Counted from the first letter of the stretch, positions 1 through 13,019 are shown. The stretch: DNA of 64,000 bases from Sipunculus nudus (GCA_026874595.1 CM049311.1:47743676-47807675); one strand, 5' to 3'. The notes: generated by a model not told the origin, from the letters alone. Translations and numbers: made by a program.

Positions 1-495
1 TTGGACTTATCCACCTGAAATTTTGCATGGGTATACATCCTGGACAGCTTTCTTGATTTTATGACAGGTGGCGCCTCCTACATTTAGGTATACGCTGTAG
101 ACATTCAGGCTTATATCTCAGGACTGGTTTGACATATCCCCCTGAAATATTGCATGTGTATAGATCTCACATAGCTCTTAATCATACACAAAAGTGTTGA
201 CGCCACCTGCCACCATTTTTGCACAGCGTCAGTCTGTTGCCGTGGGATGAAATCACTTATATATCTGCAGTGGTTTGGCATATCTGCCTAAAATTTTGCA
301 GGTTTATACATCTTGGATAGCTTTCTGGATTTTGTTGCAGGTGGCGCCACCTACATTTAGGTATACGCTGTAGACATTCAGGCTTATATCTCAGGACTGG
401 TTTGACATATCCCCCTGAAATATTGCATTTGTATAGATCTCACATAGCTCTTAATCATACACAAAAGTGTTGACGCCACCTGCCACCATTTTAAG
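1..495. repeat. Two ~273-bp direct repeats, left copy cut by window edge
   Basis: The segment carrying CGCTGTAGACATTCAGG near 92 recurs near 365, with most of the surrounding sequence repeated almost unchanged. Each unit contains two diverged sub-repeats of about 130 bp, each ending in a GGCGCC- or GACGCCACC-type motif. No coding potential was seen. It probably continues upstream of the window. Confidence 0.8.
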
Positions 496-2990
496 CTCAG
501 CTGACTTTCAGTCTTGCTGAGCTATAGCGATCACTCTTTGTCCGTCGTCCATCTGTCTGTCCGTCTGTCCGTCTGTCTGTCCGTTAACCAGGCTATGGGG
601 CCCCGAAGTACCCCCCAGAATAGTGAAAAATTTCATACAAAAACTTCAATATCTCATTAACTACACCACTGATGGTCATGATTTTTGGCATACTTATTAA
701 TCATGAGATGTTCCATTAGTTTCTGCAGACTGGTGGCGCCACCTGTATTTTTTTCGATTTTTTACGATTTTTTCTCTATTTTTGAGACCTTAAAAGATAC
801 AGTCATCTGTTAACAGGGCACAAATCGTAACAACTGGACCTAGAATCTTCTATCTTGACGTGCGTGGAGGCCCATGAAAAGTCTCCTTGGAAACCGGGAA
901 TTAGGTCTCTGTTACCCAGATTCTTCAAGCTATGGGGCTCTGAAGTACCCCCCCAGAATAATGAAAATTTGATACAAAAACTCAAATATCTGAACAACTA
1001 ATGTATTGATCACCATGATTCTTTGCATGGATATTGATCATGGGGTATTTCATCGGTTTCTGCAGACTGGTGGCGCGACCTGTATTTTTACAATTTTCTT
1101 TCTCTATTTTTGATACCTTAAAAGATGCGGTCATCTGATAACAGGGCACAAATCATAGCGGCTGGACCTAGAATCTTCTTTCTTGACATGCAGAGAGGCC
1201 AATGAAAAGTCTTCTTGGAAACTGAAAATTAGGTCTCTGTTACCCAAAACGTCAGAGCCATGGGGCTCTGAAGTGTCCCCAGAATAATGCAAAATTTGAT
1301 ACAAAAGCTCAAGTATCTGAATAACCACTGCATTGATCACCAAGATTCTCTGCATGAATATTAATCATGGAATGTTCCATCACTTCCTGCAGACTGGTGG
1401 CGCCACCTGTATTTTTTTCAAATTTTTTGCAAATTTTTTTCTCTTTTTTTTCAAACCTCAATGAAACTGTCATCTGTTAACATGGCACAAATCATAACCA
1501 TTGGACCTGGAATCTTCAAACTTAATATCCAGGGAGGTCCATGAAAAATCTCCTTGAAAGCCTGAAATTAGGTCTCTGTTACCCATATCCTTGGAGCTAT
1601 GGGGCTCCGAAGTACCCCCCCCCCCCCCCCCAGAATAATGCAAAATTTGATACAAAAGCTCAAGTATCTGAATAACCACTGCATTGATCACCATGATTCT
1701 TTGCATGAATATTGATCATGGGATGTTCCATCATTTCCTGCAGACTGGTAGTGCCACCTGTATTTTTCGAATCTTTACAAATTTTTTTCTCTTTTTTTCA
1801 GACCTCAATGAAACTGTCATCTGTTAACAGGGCACAAATCGTAAACACTGGACCTGGAATCTTCAAACTTAATATCCAGGGAGGTCCATGAAAAATCTCC
1901 TTGAAAGCCTGAAATTAGATCTCTGTTACCCATATCCTTGGAGCTATGGGGCTCCGAAGTACCCCCCCAGAATAATGCAAAATTTGATACAAAAGCTCAA
2001 GTCTCTGAATAACTACTGCATTGATCACCATGATTCTTTGCATGAATATTGATCATGGGATGTTCCATTAGTTCCTGCAAACTTGTGGCGCCATATCAAT
2101 TTTTTTTTCAATTTTTACGAATTTTTTTCTTTATTTTTGAGACCTTCAAAGAAGTTGTCATTTGTTAACAGGGCACAAATCGTAACCGCAGGACCTACAT
2201 TCTTCTTACTTGACATCAAGGGAGGTTCATGAAAAGTCTCTGTGAAAACATGAAATTAGGTCTCTGTTACCCATATCCTTCGTAGTAAGTACCCCTCAGA
2301 ATAATTAAAAATTTGATACAAATTTAAACTCCAGTATCTGAATAACCAATGCATTGATCTCCATGATTCTTTTCAGGCATATTGATCATGGAGTGTTCCA
2401 TCAGTTCCTGCAAACTGGTGGCCTAACCTGTATTTTTTTCAATTTTTAAAGCATTTTTTTCTATTTATGAGACCTTCAAATGAAGTGGTCATCTGTTAAC
2501 ATGCCACAAACTGTAACTGCTGTACCTAGAATCTTCTTACTTGACATCCAGGGAGACTAATGAAAAATCTCCTTGGAAACCTGAAATTAGGTTTCTGTTA
2601 CCCATATTCTCCGAGCTATAGGGCTCATAAATACCCCCAAGAATAATTAAAAATTTGATACAAACAAAAGCTCCAGTATCTGAATAGCTAATGCCTTGAT
2701 AGCCATGATTCTTTGGATATATATTGATCATGCAGTGTTTCATCAGTTCCTGCAGACTGGTGGCACTACCTGTATTTTTTTCAATTTTTACACTTTTTTT
2801 TCTGTTTATGAGACCTTCAAATGAAGTTGTCATCTGTCCAAAAGCCCACTGAAACCCATTTCTAAGGACTTTTCACAAAATTCATGATTTGTTTGCACTC
2901 TGGCAGTCATTTGCTCATTGTTCAACATTCCTTGAATTCAGCTGAGCGTCATGGCCCATGGGCCACTTGTTTATGTATAACTACGTGTTT
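496..2990. repeat. Dispersed repeat containing seven ~338-bp tandem units
   Basis: The anchor CTGCAGACTGGTGGCGC (or close variants) recurs near 723, 1060, 1387, 1738, 2075, 2408 and 2750, so the spacing is 327-351 bp. Each unit also repeats a TTAACAGGGCACAAATC-type block and a GATCACCATGATTCTTTGCA block. Short minus-strand ORFs here are repeat translations. The left border (about 495-590) has a TCAGCTGA motif followed by a TCCGTC/TCTGTC-rich run. The right border (about 2938-2970) has CAGCTGAGCG then CATGGGCCACTTGTT. Such borders recall an abundant dispersed repeat of bivalve genomes, but this is from memory only. Confidence 0.75.
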
Positions 2991-4680
2991 ATAAAAGCCA
3001 AACATTCGACAAGGACATCTGGCTGCAATTGAGACAAACCAGAGTTAAGCAAATGCCATTTTGCAGTGAGTGACTTTTAGCCTGTGCAACCAGGCCCCCT
3101 TTAGTTTTTATCTCAGATGGCTCAACTCAGCTATAGTGATGATCCTTTGCCCACTGCCCAACAGTAAGACGAGTACATTTTGAAATGGTTGGACCTATGA
3201 AATCAAAATTGGACGTGCAGTATATATACCCCTTAGATCTCCTACCTACCCAAAACTTGGTCCCATGTTCTGTTTGTCAACATAGACACATGTACCATCT
3301 GCTTGTAGATTAACAGCTCATACTTCAGTCACAGTGGCGTTACAAGAAGCTTTCTTTGCAGGAATTGCATGCATTTCATTCATATTTACCAAAATTAAGC
3401 AAGAAATCACATAAATCCTACAGATGAGGCAGGTGTACAGCTGGCTTTAACTAGAGGAGAACTTGAAAAGTGAAGAGTTAACAATAGAGGAAAAAAATGC
3501 ATGCTGGTGTCGGAGAAATGTTGCAATTGAACATACCAGAGGAACAGATGTCATCATGCTTGCATGTAATGCTATTTTCTGTGTTTACTCATTTATATGG
3601 TAAAGCTAGATACGCTTGCTTAGAGTTCAGTCATAAGGAGGAGAGCAGAGTTATAGGTACTAGATATATCTGTAATAATATCATACTTTCTATGTCACAA
3701 AAAAGCACATTAATATATTGTTCTGCAGACTGTCAACAAAAATATGGTGGGGGTGGGCAGATTTTTTTTTCACCGGTCAAGATGCAATACAATTGAATTT
3801 TGCCAGCTTTCCTAGGAAAGACAGACATTTTTTTCCATTTCTTAAAATGGTCGATATAATAAAAAAAACATAAAATTTAGTAAATTTTCCATACCTTTCG
3901 AGAAACAATTTAGAGAATTTGTGCCATAGCACAACTTAAAAAATTACTAAAGACCTAGTCTTCATTGAATAAAAAAATTATTTTCTAGATAGTATATACC
4001 ATGCCATATATTAAGTGCCACATAAGAACTTAAGCCAAATACAGACTAGAACACGCAGTCCAAAGGCATCTACTGTTATTGACTACCACAAATTCCTTCT
4101 GTTGAATACCATATAGTTAAAAGGAAACTTCCACTTGCTTTATATTTCCTACAAGTTCATGTGAACTGCCCCCAAAGCAAGGTTTACACTCAGCGGCCGA
4201 AAGCAGCATCGGACCAAGCAATTGCACTGTCTGACTTTTACGAGGTGTCGCCATACAACGGGCATCCCCCGTGAGTACAATAGGCAGCAGCAAATAAAAC
4301 TTCAGATACTGGGACCAGGCTTTCTTTTATGCTGGACGATGACCCCAGTGCTCTCTCCTGTCTGGATGGAACTTCATGGGAATACAAACTATATATATAT
4401 AGACTGCTGTCTGAGTCCATTCAGTTGGTTGTGTTTGTTATTCCATAAGTTATTTTTGGAAAGAAAAATCTACCAAGCATGACCTTTTCTTTCACAAGAA
4501 GGAGTGTTTTTGTACGGGACACAGAACTTAAGAACATGCCCCCCACCCACACACACAAACACATTCACTCACGTACGTTTAACACAGCAGAACATGAGAC
4601 TGATGACAGTGGGTTAATAGGTCAACTTTTACTAATATGAAATTTGCAAGAAAATATTTCTAAAAAGTCGAGGAATTTGT
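2991..4680. other. AT-rich DNA, no recognised gene
   Basis: A second GAGCTATAGTGATC-like motif (CTCAGCTATAGTGATGATCC near 3126) marks another fragment of the neighbouring dispersed repeat. Short ORFs at 3497-3796 and 4222-4482 have no recognisable domain, no splice-consistent continuation and ordinary AT-rich composition. I see no supported gene. Confidence 0.5.
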
Positions 4681-4682
4681 GA

Positions 4683-5060
4683 TTCCTGTCAGTAGTAAGT
4701 CCTCATATGATCTATTAACATGATGTTATAAATCCTCTGTAATGTTCTTCATATGGTGTCATAAACGTATATAATTCCTGATATAGTTTTATAAACTTAT
4801 ATAGTTCCTCACATTGTCATAAACATGATTTTATAATTCCTGTCATCGTGTTATTAACGTGATCTTTTTATTCCTAATATCGAGTCATAAACATGATCTT
4901 ATAATTCCTAATATCGTGTCATGAACATGATCTTGTAATTCCTAATATCGTGTCAAACATGATGTTATAATTCCTCATATCGTGTCACAAACATGATGTA
5001 ATAATTCCTCACATCGTGTCATAAACATGATGTAATAACTCTTCATATGATATCGGAAAC
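4683..5060. repeat. Degenerate ~38-bp minisatellite
   Basis: About nine to ten diverged copies of a unit of the form CATAAACATGATnTTATAATTCCTnATATCGTGT. Copies in the middle (about 4830-5030) are the most alike and the edges decay, as expected for an ageing tandem array. Confidence 0.8.
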
Positions 5061-5529
5061 TTTTGTTTATGAAAATGTAGACCATTACATAATGATGTTA
5101 AGATAACATTAATAATAGAGATTGTGGAAAAGGTATGAGTATTTAAATCTGCTTATACACTCACGTAAATTATTGCTTCACGGACTATGTTCCATATTAT
5201 CCATAGTAGCTGATGTTTGTATAATATTTTGCTTCAGGGCTTGGCTTGTACTGATTTTCAACACATCTCATAGTCCAATATGTCACATCAAAACTGTACT
5301 CGTTTTTTATCATTATTTCTGTGCAGGTTGAATTAAATTTTGTATCCTGCACTTTTGTACATTTAATTGATCTTTTAATAAATGATTTTAGTTTTACTTT
5401 CTGTTTTACGTAGTAATGCCATCCTCTTACTAAACCAGACTTACCCAGAACTAAACTAGATTCTAAGAAATCTGCATTCTAAGGAATGCAAATAACCTCC
5501 ATCATGAGGGGGCCCCTATTGTGGAATGC

Positions 5530-5845
5530 TCCGTTAACTGTGTTTGTATTCACTCATTCGACCCATAATCCCATATAATGCAGGTTCATTTGTGCATAAA
5601 TGACTACATTTGTGAATATTACTTGATGACGTTCTTGAATCCGGATGTGCCGGATCCATGCAAAAATTTGATCGATTCGTCACTTGACCATTCCCGAAAT
5701 GCCATGAAATGATCATGAGATTCTGTTCATGATAACGAGTTAAGTTGTGAACAAACAAACAAGTACACAAACACTCGGATATCGATGAACGCATAACCTC
5801 CTGGCAGAGGCCACAATTATCCCAGAGGTTTTCAGTCTGAAGCAC
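5530..5845 (-). repeat. Dispersed repeat family R1, minus-strand copy
   Basis: Read on the minus strand this matches 17150-17420 and 24765-24965. It has a TTTGTTCACAACnTAACTC block, then GAATCTCATG, a GATCCGG/CATCCGGATTC block, and AATATTCACAAATGTAGTCA followed by TTATGCACnAATGAACC. The 103-codon minus ORF here is part of the repeat, not a gene. Confidence 0.75.
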
Positions 5846-6095
5846 AACACCAATGAAATAATTATAGCCTCGTACACTGAACTTCTAATTCACTGTCCTT
5901 GTGCTTTGGTCAAGATCTCTTAACATATAATTAAAACATACCTTGACCTTGTTAGACTGTACAAACGCTTCTTATCATGGACTTATTAGCAACTCTCTTA
6001 ATTACCAGCTGCTTATCAAAAACATGCATTTCTATTATTGGTGTTAAATATTCCTGCGCAGTGTATTATTTATTACTGTGAATTCTGAAATGTTC

Positions 6096-6113
6096 GGGGG
6101 GGGGGGGGGGGGG
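6096..6113. repeat. Poly-G tract (18 nt)
   Basis: Uninterrupted G run on the + strand. A TCTC/TGTC-rich tract follows at about 6238-6290. Confidence 0.95.
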
Positions 6114-6894
6114 CGGTGTTATTTTCTCGGAATTCCCCGGGCAAGCTTTTCTCACGAAATTAAAAATCCCATTAAGTAGTTTTATGTTTTGTCTATTATA
6201 GAAGTTAAAAAAAAAAGCCAGCTGTCGTCGTTCTGCATCTCTCTCTCTGTCTCTCTCTGTCTCTGTCTGTCTGTCTCTCTCTCTCTCTCTGCGCGTTTCT
6301 TTCCTTTTCTTAACAGTACGTCAGAGTCACGTCATCAGTAAAGTCAGTTTACAACACCAGAAACGACACAGGAGCCATTAACCCACAACAGTCTGACCTC
6401 AAGAAAAGTTAAATCTCAAAATCCACATTATATCTTATTTTCCTTTCTGTAAAGCTGCATATTTTCCCATACCTACGAAATTCTCTGCATCCACATTATA
6501 TCTGATTTATTTTCCTTTCTGAATAGCTGTACATTTTCCCAGAAAATGTAGACTCTTGCTGAATGTCTCTCATATTTTATATATCTATATATATCTACAT
6601 GTATATATATACTCGACCTGAGACTTGTGAACTTGTGAAGATATAAATCGTGTGGAATACTGTAGTGGCGAGGGGAAATCCTCGCTGCCAGAAAACTTCC
6701 TACGCTTTAACTAAGATGAGACAATTTCTGCTAATAGGCGCTCGTTTGCAGCTGCATGTCGTTCCAAATTACCAAAGGTATCAGTTCACATTGGTCCGTA
6801 CGTGGAACATTTCATCGAGGCACCTGCATAGGTATTACTTGTGATGGCTAATTTCAGGCGCAGACGAGGGATGTGGGAAGATATCTAGGCACAG

Positions 6895-6976
6895 AATATA
6901 TATATATATATATATATGATCGGGTCGCATCCCGTGAAACACTGTTGTGGATTAACAGTGTTGTTTTTCCTCAGAG

Positions 6977-7040
<64 letters not shown>

Positions 7041-7042
7041 AT
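6895..7042. repeat. Two (TA)n tracts
   Basis: Dinucleotide runs at about 6895-6917 and 6979-7042. They generate the Tyr/Ile-rich ORFs in this interval, which are not genes. Confidence 0.95.
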
Positions 7043-7439
7043 GGTTAATGTATAATTTACGATATATATTATTTTATATATTATATATAATATTGCCATG
7101 CACTCATGAAATTTTGGTAATTTAGATGACAGTTAACTCCATCTTACGGCTTCCCAGCATTAAACTGTAAGCTACTTTTTGGCTGTCCCCGTCTCGCTGT
7201 ACCCTGATTTTTAACTTGTGACAGCCGGTTTTATTCTACGAAAAAATTGCAGCCCCCATAGGTGGTTTCGAAAATTTGCGAAGTCAAGGTTTAAAAGAGA
7301 AGTCTATGAGGACAGACACAAGTAGGAATCTAGTTATTAGTTATCTAGTAATAGTTTATTACTATTGTGACATGTACATCATATCTTAACATCCAATCCA
7401 CATACATATATATTAAAATGTGTACCCAGCTCTTCTGGA

Positions 7440-9165
7440 CTTAAATGTCACCAATTATTTGGCATGTTAAAAATGCAGGTTGAAATAACATATATACAAG
7501 AAAATTATCATATAAAACCGGACGTGTCTTCTTAATCTAAACAATGTGTTAGTGAAAATGTTCCATATGCCACTGATAAAACGAGCTATTATTTCAAATT
7601 TGTTTACAATAAGGTAATTTGATTTATTTTCATCATTCAGGTGAATAAATTCTGGATTCCTGTCGTATAGAGCACTATACAACTCCTTCCTCCTTTCTGA
7701 GGAAACGGTGCATTGACAGATAAAATGAACCTCATTCTCTACTTCATTACTGTCACAAACTTCATATATGTTTTCTTTTATTATCATTTTTCTATACCGC
7801 CTTTTCTCTGAATCCCTTATGTTCTTGAAATGCTCAGTTTCTATTTTTAAAGGTAATATTCGACTCCTTATTTGGACAATGAGTGATCTTTGTTTCCGAT
7901 GTAAAAATATAGTTAAGTATCCTTAATGTATTCACTTTAGATTTTAACTTCACATAAGTTCGTAATTTTGGCATATTGTTACATTTAATTAACCAATAAC
8001 TATTAAAATATTCGTTCATATTTAAATTCTGCTTGTGTAAATGGCCAAGGTTTAACATCAGTGTAAAGATTAAGTAGGTTAATATTATGTAGGATTTGTT
8101 CAATATCCGAAGACTAATTTATTTTTGTGTTTTGATAATAATCCCATTTGAATATCATTTTAGTTAAACGATGATCACTCAGTTTTAAAAGCCTGTTCCA
8201 GTATCTCAACTTATTAAGAAGTCGTCTTCTCATACAATCAAACCATCCCATCTCACCATATGGAGCCGGAAAAGACAAAATTTGTGTACCCCCAGAAAAT
8301 ATCGAATTGCTCTGCTGAATTATGTCTCGTGTAGGCGCTTTGGCGAATCTCCATATTTTAGATGCATGATCGATGACGGGAGCTACACCTGAGTGGTACA
8401 ACTTATTAAAAATACCATAGGTAATATTTTCATAATTCTAAAATTTTGATATTATTGCGCCAAAACGCTCGAACGGTTAAGCTCGATTTTTCTGAAGTCT
8501 CATTATAAGCCATATGCTCGTTAAAATAAAGTCCCAAATACTTATATTCACTAACTTATATTCACTTAATTCCTGGCTATTAAGCATTTATTTAAATATT
8601 GTTAATCCTTGCCTTCGGTTTCTAAAATGCCTTACTTTGTTTCTAAATTGTTCACCTTCAGTTGCCAGTGATCACACCAGTGTTCCATAGCAGAAATAAA
8701 AGTCTCTAACTCGCCCTCTGAATTAGAAAAGAGTACTATATCGTCAGCGTATAAAAACATGCACACTGTTTCGCTATTGATTTTATGTCATTCCAAGTTG
8801 TATAAGGTAATCTACCAAGGAATTAACAAAAATAATGAACAATGTGGGTTGCAGAGGTTCCTCTTTTCTTACTGCACTAGACACATCGAATCATTTAATT
8901 TTCATATGTTCATTTATACGAACATACATACGGTCTTGTTTCCGTATACATAGATTTTATAGCATTATATATCTTGCCATCAATATTGCACTCTATTACA
9001 CGATATAAATTAAAGCAAATTTCTATTAATCCAGTCGGAAGCCTCTTCAATGTCAACCATGGCAATCTACCTATGAGAAATTTTTGTGTGGCCAATAGAC
9101 TCGTGTCTTCCAAGTAGAAGTCGGAGAAACGCCCTGGGGACCACCGCGCCCTCATCTGCAAATTA
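7440..9165 (-). mobile_element. Degraded LINE (non-LTR) reverse transcriptase, 3' part
   Basis: Several frames on the minus strand together spell the back half of a LINE reverse transcriptase. In order they are: an MVDIEEASDWINRNLL-like motif A near 9060-9010; DGKIYNAIKSMY near 8970-8930; a segment with PLQPTLFIIFVNSL near 8850; the catalytic YADD box encoded at 8740-8751, followed by IVLFSNSE; a YLGLYFNEH segment near 8545; and a terminal Cys/His-containing part with VCDSNEVENEVHFICQC near 7760-7700. Frameshifts and stops separate these blocks, so it is dead. The 5' half with the endonuclease was not found and the element is probably 5'-truncated. The clade is unresolved (CR1/L2-like C-terminal architecture is possible). 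ORFs at 7467-7787, 8114-8401 and 8910-9161 are pieces of it. Confidence 0.8.
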
Positions 9166-9234
9166 ATTGTATTTTACCAGCTAAAACATTTGTTTTAATG
9201 TCTTCAGTGTGTAATGCGCCATGGATATAGTATT

Positions 9235-9283
9235 GGGGGGGGGGGGAGGGGATATCGGCTACCTGCTGACCAAGGATCACACG

Positions 9284-9354
<71 letters not shown>
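9235..9354. repeat. Poly-G run followed by (TA)n tract
   Basis: A G-rich run at 9235-9246 and an uninterrupted TA dinucleotide tract at about 9287-9354. Confidence 0.95.
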
Positions 9355-9356
<2 letters not shown>

Positions 9357-10196
9357 CAATAATAGAAACGTTTTTCATTCTCAAACCAGAGGAACATTTG
9401 CCAGAGCATGAACAAAGCCTCAAAATGGTCGAAAAAGTGTCATACAATCAATGTATTAAGCATAATAATTATTCTGGGATGCATGATTCCTTATCTCCAG
9501 TTTCTTAGTTATCTCATGACATTAAATAATATCGTCCACGGGATATATCTGTCTGCATTAACAGTTGGGGAGGGTACAGTTATGGTAATGGAACATGACT
9601 GGTATTTACATGTTTTGAAAATTATATTCATATAAACATTTCTCAATATAACATGCAAATTGGTTGATCCATGTGGCACCCCTTCTGGCTACGCCACTAG
9701 CACTTTACAAGTTATATTGAATCAAAATTTAAAACTTAAGTTTGGAAGAAACATGATACAGAAAAAAACAAGAACTATTTTTTTAGTCAGTATATACCCC
9801 ATGATATAATGATATATACCCCATGTGGTCTAATGTGCATTTGGAAGAGCTTTTGGATTAATTCTAAATTTAAAACTTTAAATAAGGAGATGTTTATCTG
9901 GTACTACTTTCACTGATGGGGTTCATATTATCGTTGATTCTTTCAAAGTTATCGCTTTAATCATTAAAATGAATTTAACTATTATATCCAAGCAGTGTTG
10001 ACAAACAGGAAAAACATGTAACCTAATGCACCATGTAAGGTGCTAGGTTGCATATATGTAGAGGCAGAAAAGTCACTTGTTGCCGAATGCCATTTGCAAA
10101 GCTCTGGCTTATCTGACTTGCTGCCTGGTGCCCTTCTTAAATTTGTTTTGCTTATTTTGGCGGGCCCCCACATGTTATAAACACATTGATATTAAC

Positions 10197-10315
10197 GAAA
10201 CAACCAGACTGTGTGCAGTGATATCAATGTTTTCTGGCCTATTTTTATCAAAGCTCAAAGGGATTACCTTTAGTTCATAATGGTCAGATAGGTGATTGGG
10301 CCCCTTTAAATGAAT
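10197..10315 (+). repeat. Direct repeat, copy 1 (partner 10884-11000)
   Basis: Shares with 10884-11000, in order: CAGTGATATC, GTTTTCTGGCC, a TATCAAAGCTC-type block, GGGATTACCTTTA and GGTCAGATAGGTGATT. The copies lie about 690 bp apart in the same orientation and are diverged. No reverse transcriptase lies between them. Confidence 0.75.
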
Positions 10316-10883
10316 TTTTGTGTGCCCCTTATTTACATAATTTATACTTTTTTTCTAGAAAAAGTAGAAACAGGGCTGATTTGGTAAACATGTTATTGTC
10401 GTCACAGTCACCTTATTCTATTCATTCTGTATTACAAGTGCGCTTTCCTGTTTTGTCTATTTTCAATATACATCCATTGCATTATTACTTTACATAATGT
10501 GCTATATTTGCATATATAAAAATAACTGATGGAAAGGGAGGGATAGAGAGGGAGGTTCGTCATCTGATGTCGATCTGATTAAAATTTCATTACTCATTTT
10601 CCTTTATCAGGTACGTAATTCTGGTAATTTTAATGAAAGGTCTGGGCCATTTTTAAGGTATATAAACCGCATCTTTCTGGCAAGTTAAACACAGATCCTT
10701 TATAAACTTTGTCTTTAATTTTTTTATTAACCTATTTTGCAATATAGTCTGCCGATAAATGTCATCCTTAAGATAATTTTTTTAAATAAACAAAATTTTT
10801 CTGCATCTGTATCATTCCTCTACATCCTCCTCTTTGCATATTATTTTTTAAAAGTTTATTTCTTTTATTTAATTACTGAATGA

Positions 10884-11000
10884 AAACATACTATGTACAG
10901 TGATATCCACGTTTTCTGGCCTTTTTTATTAAAGCTCTGAGGGATTACCTTTAATTTTTAAAGGTCAGATAGGTGATTATGTCCCTATAAGGAAAATTTC
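10884..11000 (+). repeat. Direct repeat, copy 2 (partner 10197-10315)
   Basis: Diverged copy of 10197-10315. The best-kept blocks are GGGATTACCTTTA and GGTCAGATAGGTGATT. Neither copy has LTR-like TG...CA ends that I can identify. Confidence 0.75.
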
Positions 11001-11271
11001 TTCCTTTCTAATGAAAACCGAACGATCTTTCTGACTGACTTCAAACAAGGATGTTCAATAGACAGTTCATGGGAAAGGATAATCCATACCTGGAGAAAAT
11101 ACCATAATATATCACGTTTCACATATAAAGTCATGTGGTAACGTATTCATATGACTGGGATTTACTTAAAACTAACCATGGTAAGACCTTATTTGGTGAG
11201 TAACATGTTATTGAATTCAGAAACTTAACACAAACATCTTGTAACTTGTAAATCCAGCTCTTTGTTATCGG

Positions 11272-11273
<2 letters not shown>

Positions 11274-11319
<46 letters not shown>
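11274..11319. repeat. (TA)n tract
   Basis: Uninterrupted dinucleotide repeat. Confidence 0.95.
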
Positions 11320-11322
<3 letters not shown>

Positions 11323-11444
11323 CTCTTTAATTTCTTTAATTTCACCGGGACATTGGTCTGATTCTTGGTGAACTCGTCATGCTACATCTCAATACTATGT
11401 TCCTGAGGGTTTAAAATGCGTGATATTTTCAAAATAATAGTCGA

Positions 11445-12150
11445 CGTGACCTCGACATGTCTTTTTAGCCCTGAGCTTCAATACAGTCTATTGTCCGTTC
11501 TGGCACCCCTGTCCACCTGGTTTTTTTTCGCGATTATTTTTTTGCGAATCAAAGAACGCCAAAACTTTTTGACCTCAGTAGCAGAGAGAGAAAATAAACC
11601 GTAATTAATTATAATGGAAATAAAAGTCTACCTGATGTTATTTTCCTGTAAACAATTTAAAACCATTTTATGAGTAACCAGTCTATTCTGTAGAGACATC
11701 TTACCACTAATCTTTGAAATGGGCTCATCAGAGAAGAGTGATGACATCATAATAGACGTGACGTACTTAAAAGGCCCCAACATTCACGGGACCAATAATC
11801 AAGCGCTGCCGACCCCTGTTTACAGCAAGAGTTGTATTCTCCTCGTACACTCGCTTCACTGTTACGTCACATTACTTTATATCTTTATCCAAGGAAAAAA
11901 CACAATGGCCAGTTGTTAGGGACGCCATGAACCACTGATATATATCAGACATGTCAACCAGGTTGTATAAGTAAAAATATTTATATCGTGAGTAGGTAAG
12001 GTACCAAATATTACGCTTTTGCCTCTTTATGCCATTGGTGCAAATTTTGTTTGGCAAGTTTGTCTTATGTAGAGATAATCGCGAAAATCAGGTGGACATG
12101 GGGTGTGCAATGGACTATAGTTGAAATTTATAACTTGAACAAAAAGACAT
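11445..12150. repeat. Imperfect inverted repeat (arms ~11450-11610 and ~12000-12150)
   Basis: The left arm has CCCCTGTCCACCTGG, then TTTTTCGCGATTAT (11507-11537). The right arm, near 12075-12106, reverse-complements to CCCCATGTCCACCTG followed by ATTTTCGCGATTAT. Similarity continues a few tens of bases on both sides, including TGTCTTTTT outside and GCCAAAA inside. This may be the remains of a fold-back or TIR element. No transposase is present. Confidence 0.55.
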
Positions 12151-12295
12151 ATATACAGATATACATCCATATGAAAACAGATATTTCATATTTCTTCCTG
12201 TTAATACTCAAAAACACTCTTCTTTTGGCTAAGGGCTTTTGTCAGCTTCTGCTGATATACTTTTTTATATAGTTGAGCAATGACGGTGCCAGATA

Positions 12296-12545
12296 AGTAG
12301 AGCGTGGTGATGTAATGGCAAAGGTGCCGGACTAATGGTCATGTGGTCATGGGTTCGAATCGCGAAGCCTCTAACTTCTCTACTTAGACCCTTAAACAAG
12401 GTCTCAGCCACAAGTGTGCATATATATGTTCACCAAGCATTACAAATGGTTACCGGATTAAGCGCCATCTGCGAATGGCGGGCCCTAGCGACCTGAAAAC
12501 CGTGTGTGGGCTCTGTAGCGTCCAAGGAGAGCTACCACCGGGAAG
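12296..12545 (+). mobile_element. tRNA-derived SINE
   Basis: The head carries an A-box-like TGTAATGGCAAAGGTGCCGG (12311-12330) and a near-canonical pol III B box GGTTCGAATC (12352-12361), spaced as in a tRNA. The body that follows is non-tRNA and includes a GGCGGGCCC segment, as in SINEs. The tRNA-like part lacks clean cloverleaf complementarity, so it is not called a tRNA gene. Confidence 0.7.
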
Positions 12546-12644
12546 TTAATTTGTAAAGTCTTCTGAGCCAGATACTAGGAAGGGAACTTAAACCTACAAC
12601 TTAACTTTTAGTTTAAGTGATGCAAATTCCTAAGACATGAATCA

Positions 12645-13019
12645 TATAAAAGGCACCACATTGGCTTCACGACAACACCTTCTGATATTGAAATTTCGAA
12701 AGTAGAACGGAGAAGTGCAAGAAAACCAGTCTCAAAAGTTTTGAATTCAACGATGGCCACTCAACATTTTTTGTGAAAAGTTTACCATGCAAACGACGAC
12801 CTTACAGACTTGGCCAACTAAAAAGAAGTAAAAGCCCACGATCCGATTTTCACCTTGCCGAAGATTCATTTAACTGTGAAAAAGGAGTGATTTTAAATCC
12901 AGGGGATTGTAATTATGAACAATTCGTTGCATCTGGCATCGCGGAGTTTTTTTCAGATACTTGATGCTTCGTCTCAAGTGTTGTTTTTTTTAAAAGGAAA
13001 ACTACATTTATATAATAAA
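12645..13019 (+). pseudogene. Possible small gene or decayed retrocopy, unrecognised
   Basis: A strong TATA box (TATAAAAGG, 12645-12653) precedes an open frame from 12692 to a TGA at 12962-12964, and AATAAA lies at 13014-13019. Together these look like a compact single-exon transcription unit. The open frame ends in a basic segment (KRRPYRLGQLKRSKSPR) followed by an acidic tail, and it has no in-frame ATG. The first ATG after the TATA box (12753) lies in another frame and yields only seven codons before TGA. The mismatch falls at a T6 run (12767-12772), where a single indel would join the two frames. It could be a pseudogene, an allele with a frameshift, or chance. I recognise no family. Confidence 0.3.

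Noticed and set aside
10197-11000. LTR retrotransposon (direct repeats 690 bp apart)
   Set aside because: No TG...CA ends, primer-binding site or polyprotein between the copies.
12296-12370. tRNA gene
   Set aside because: A and B boxes are present, but arms do not pair convincingly and a SINE body follows directly.
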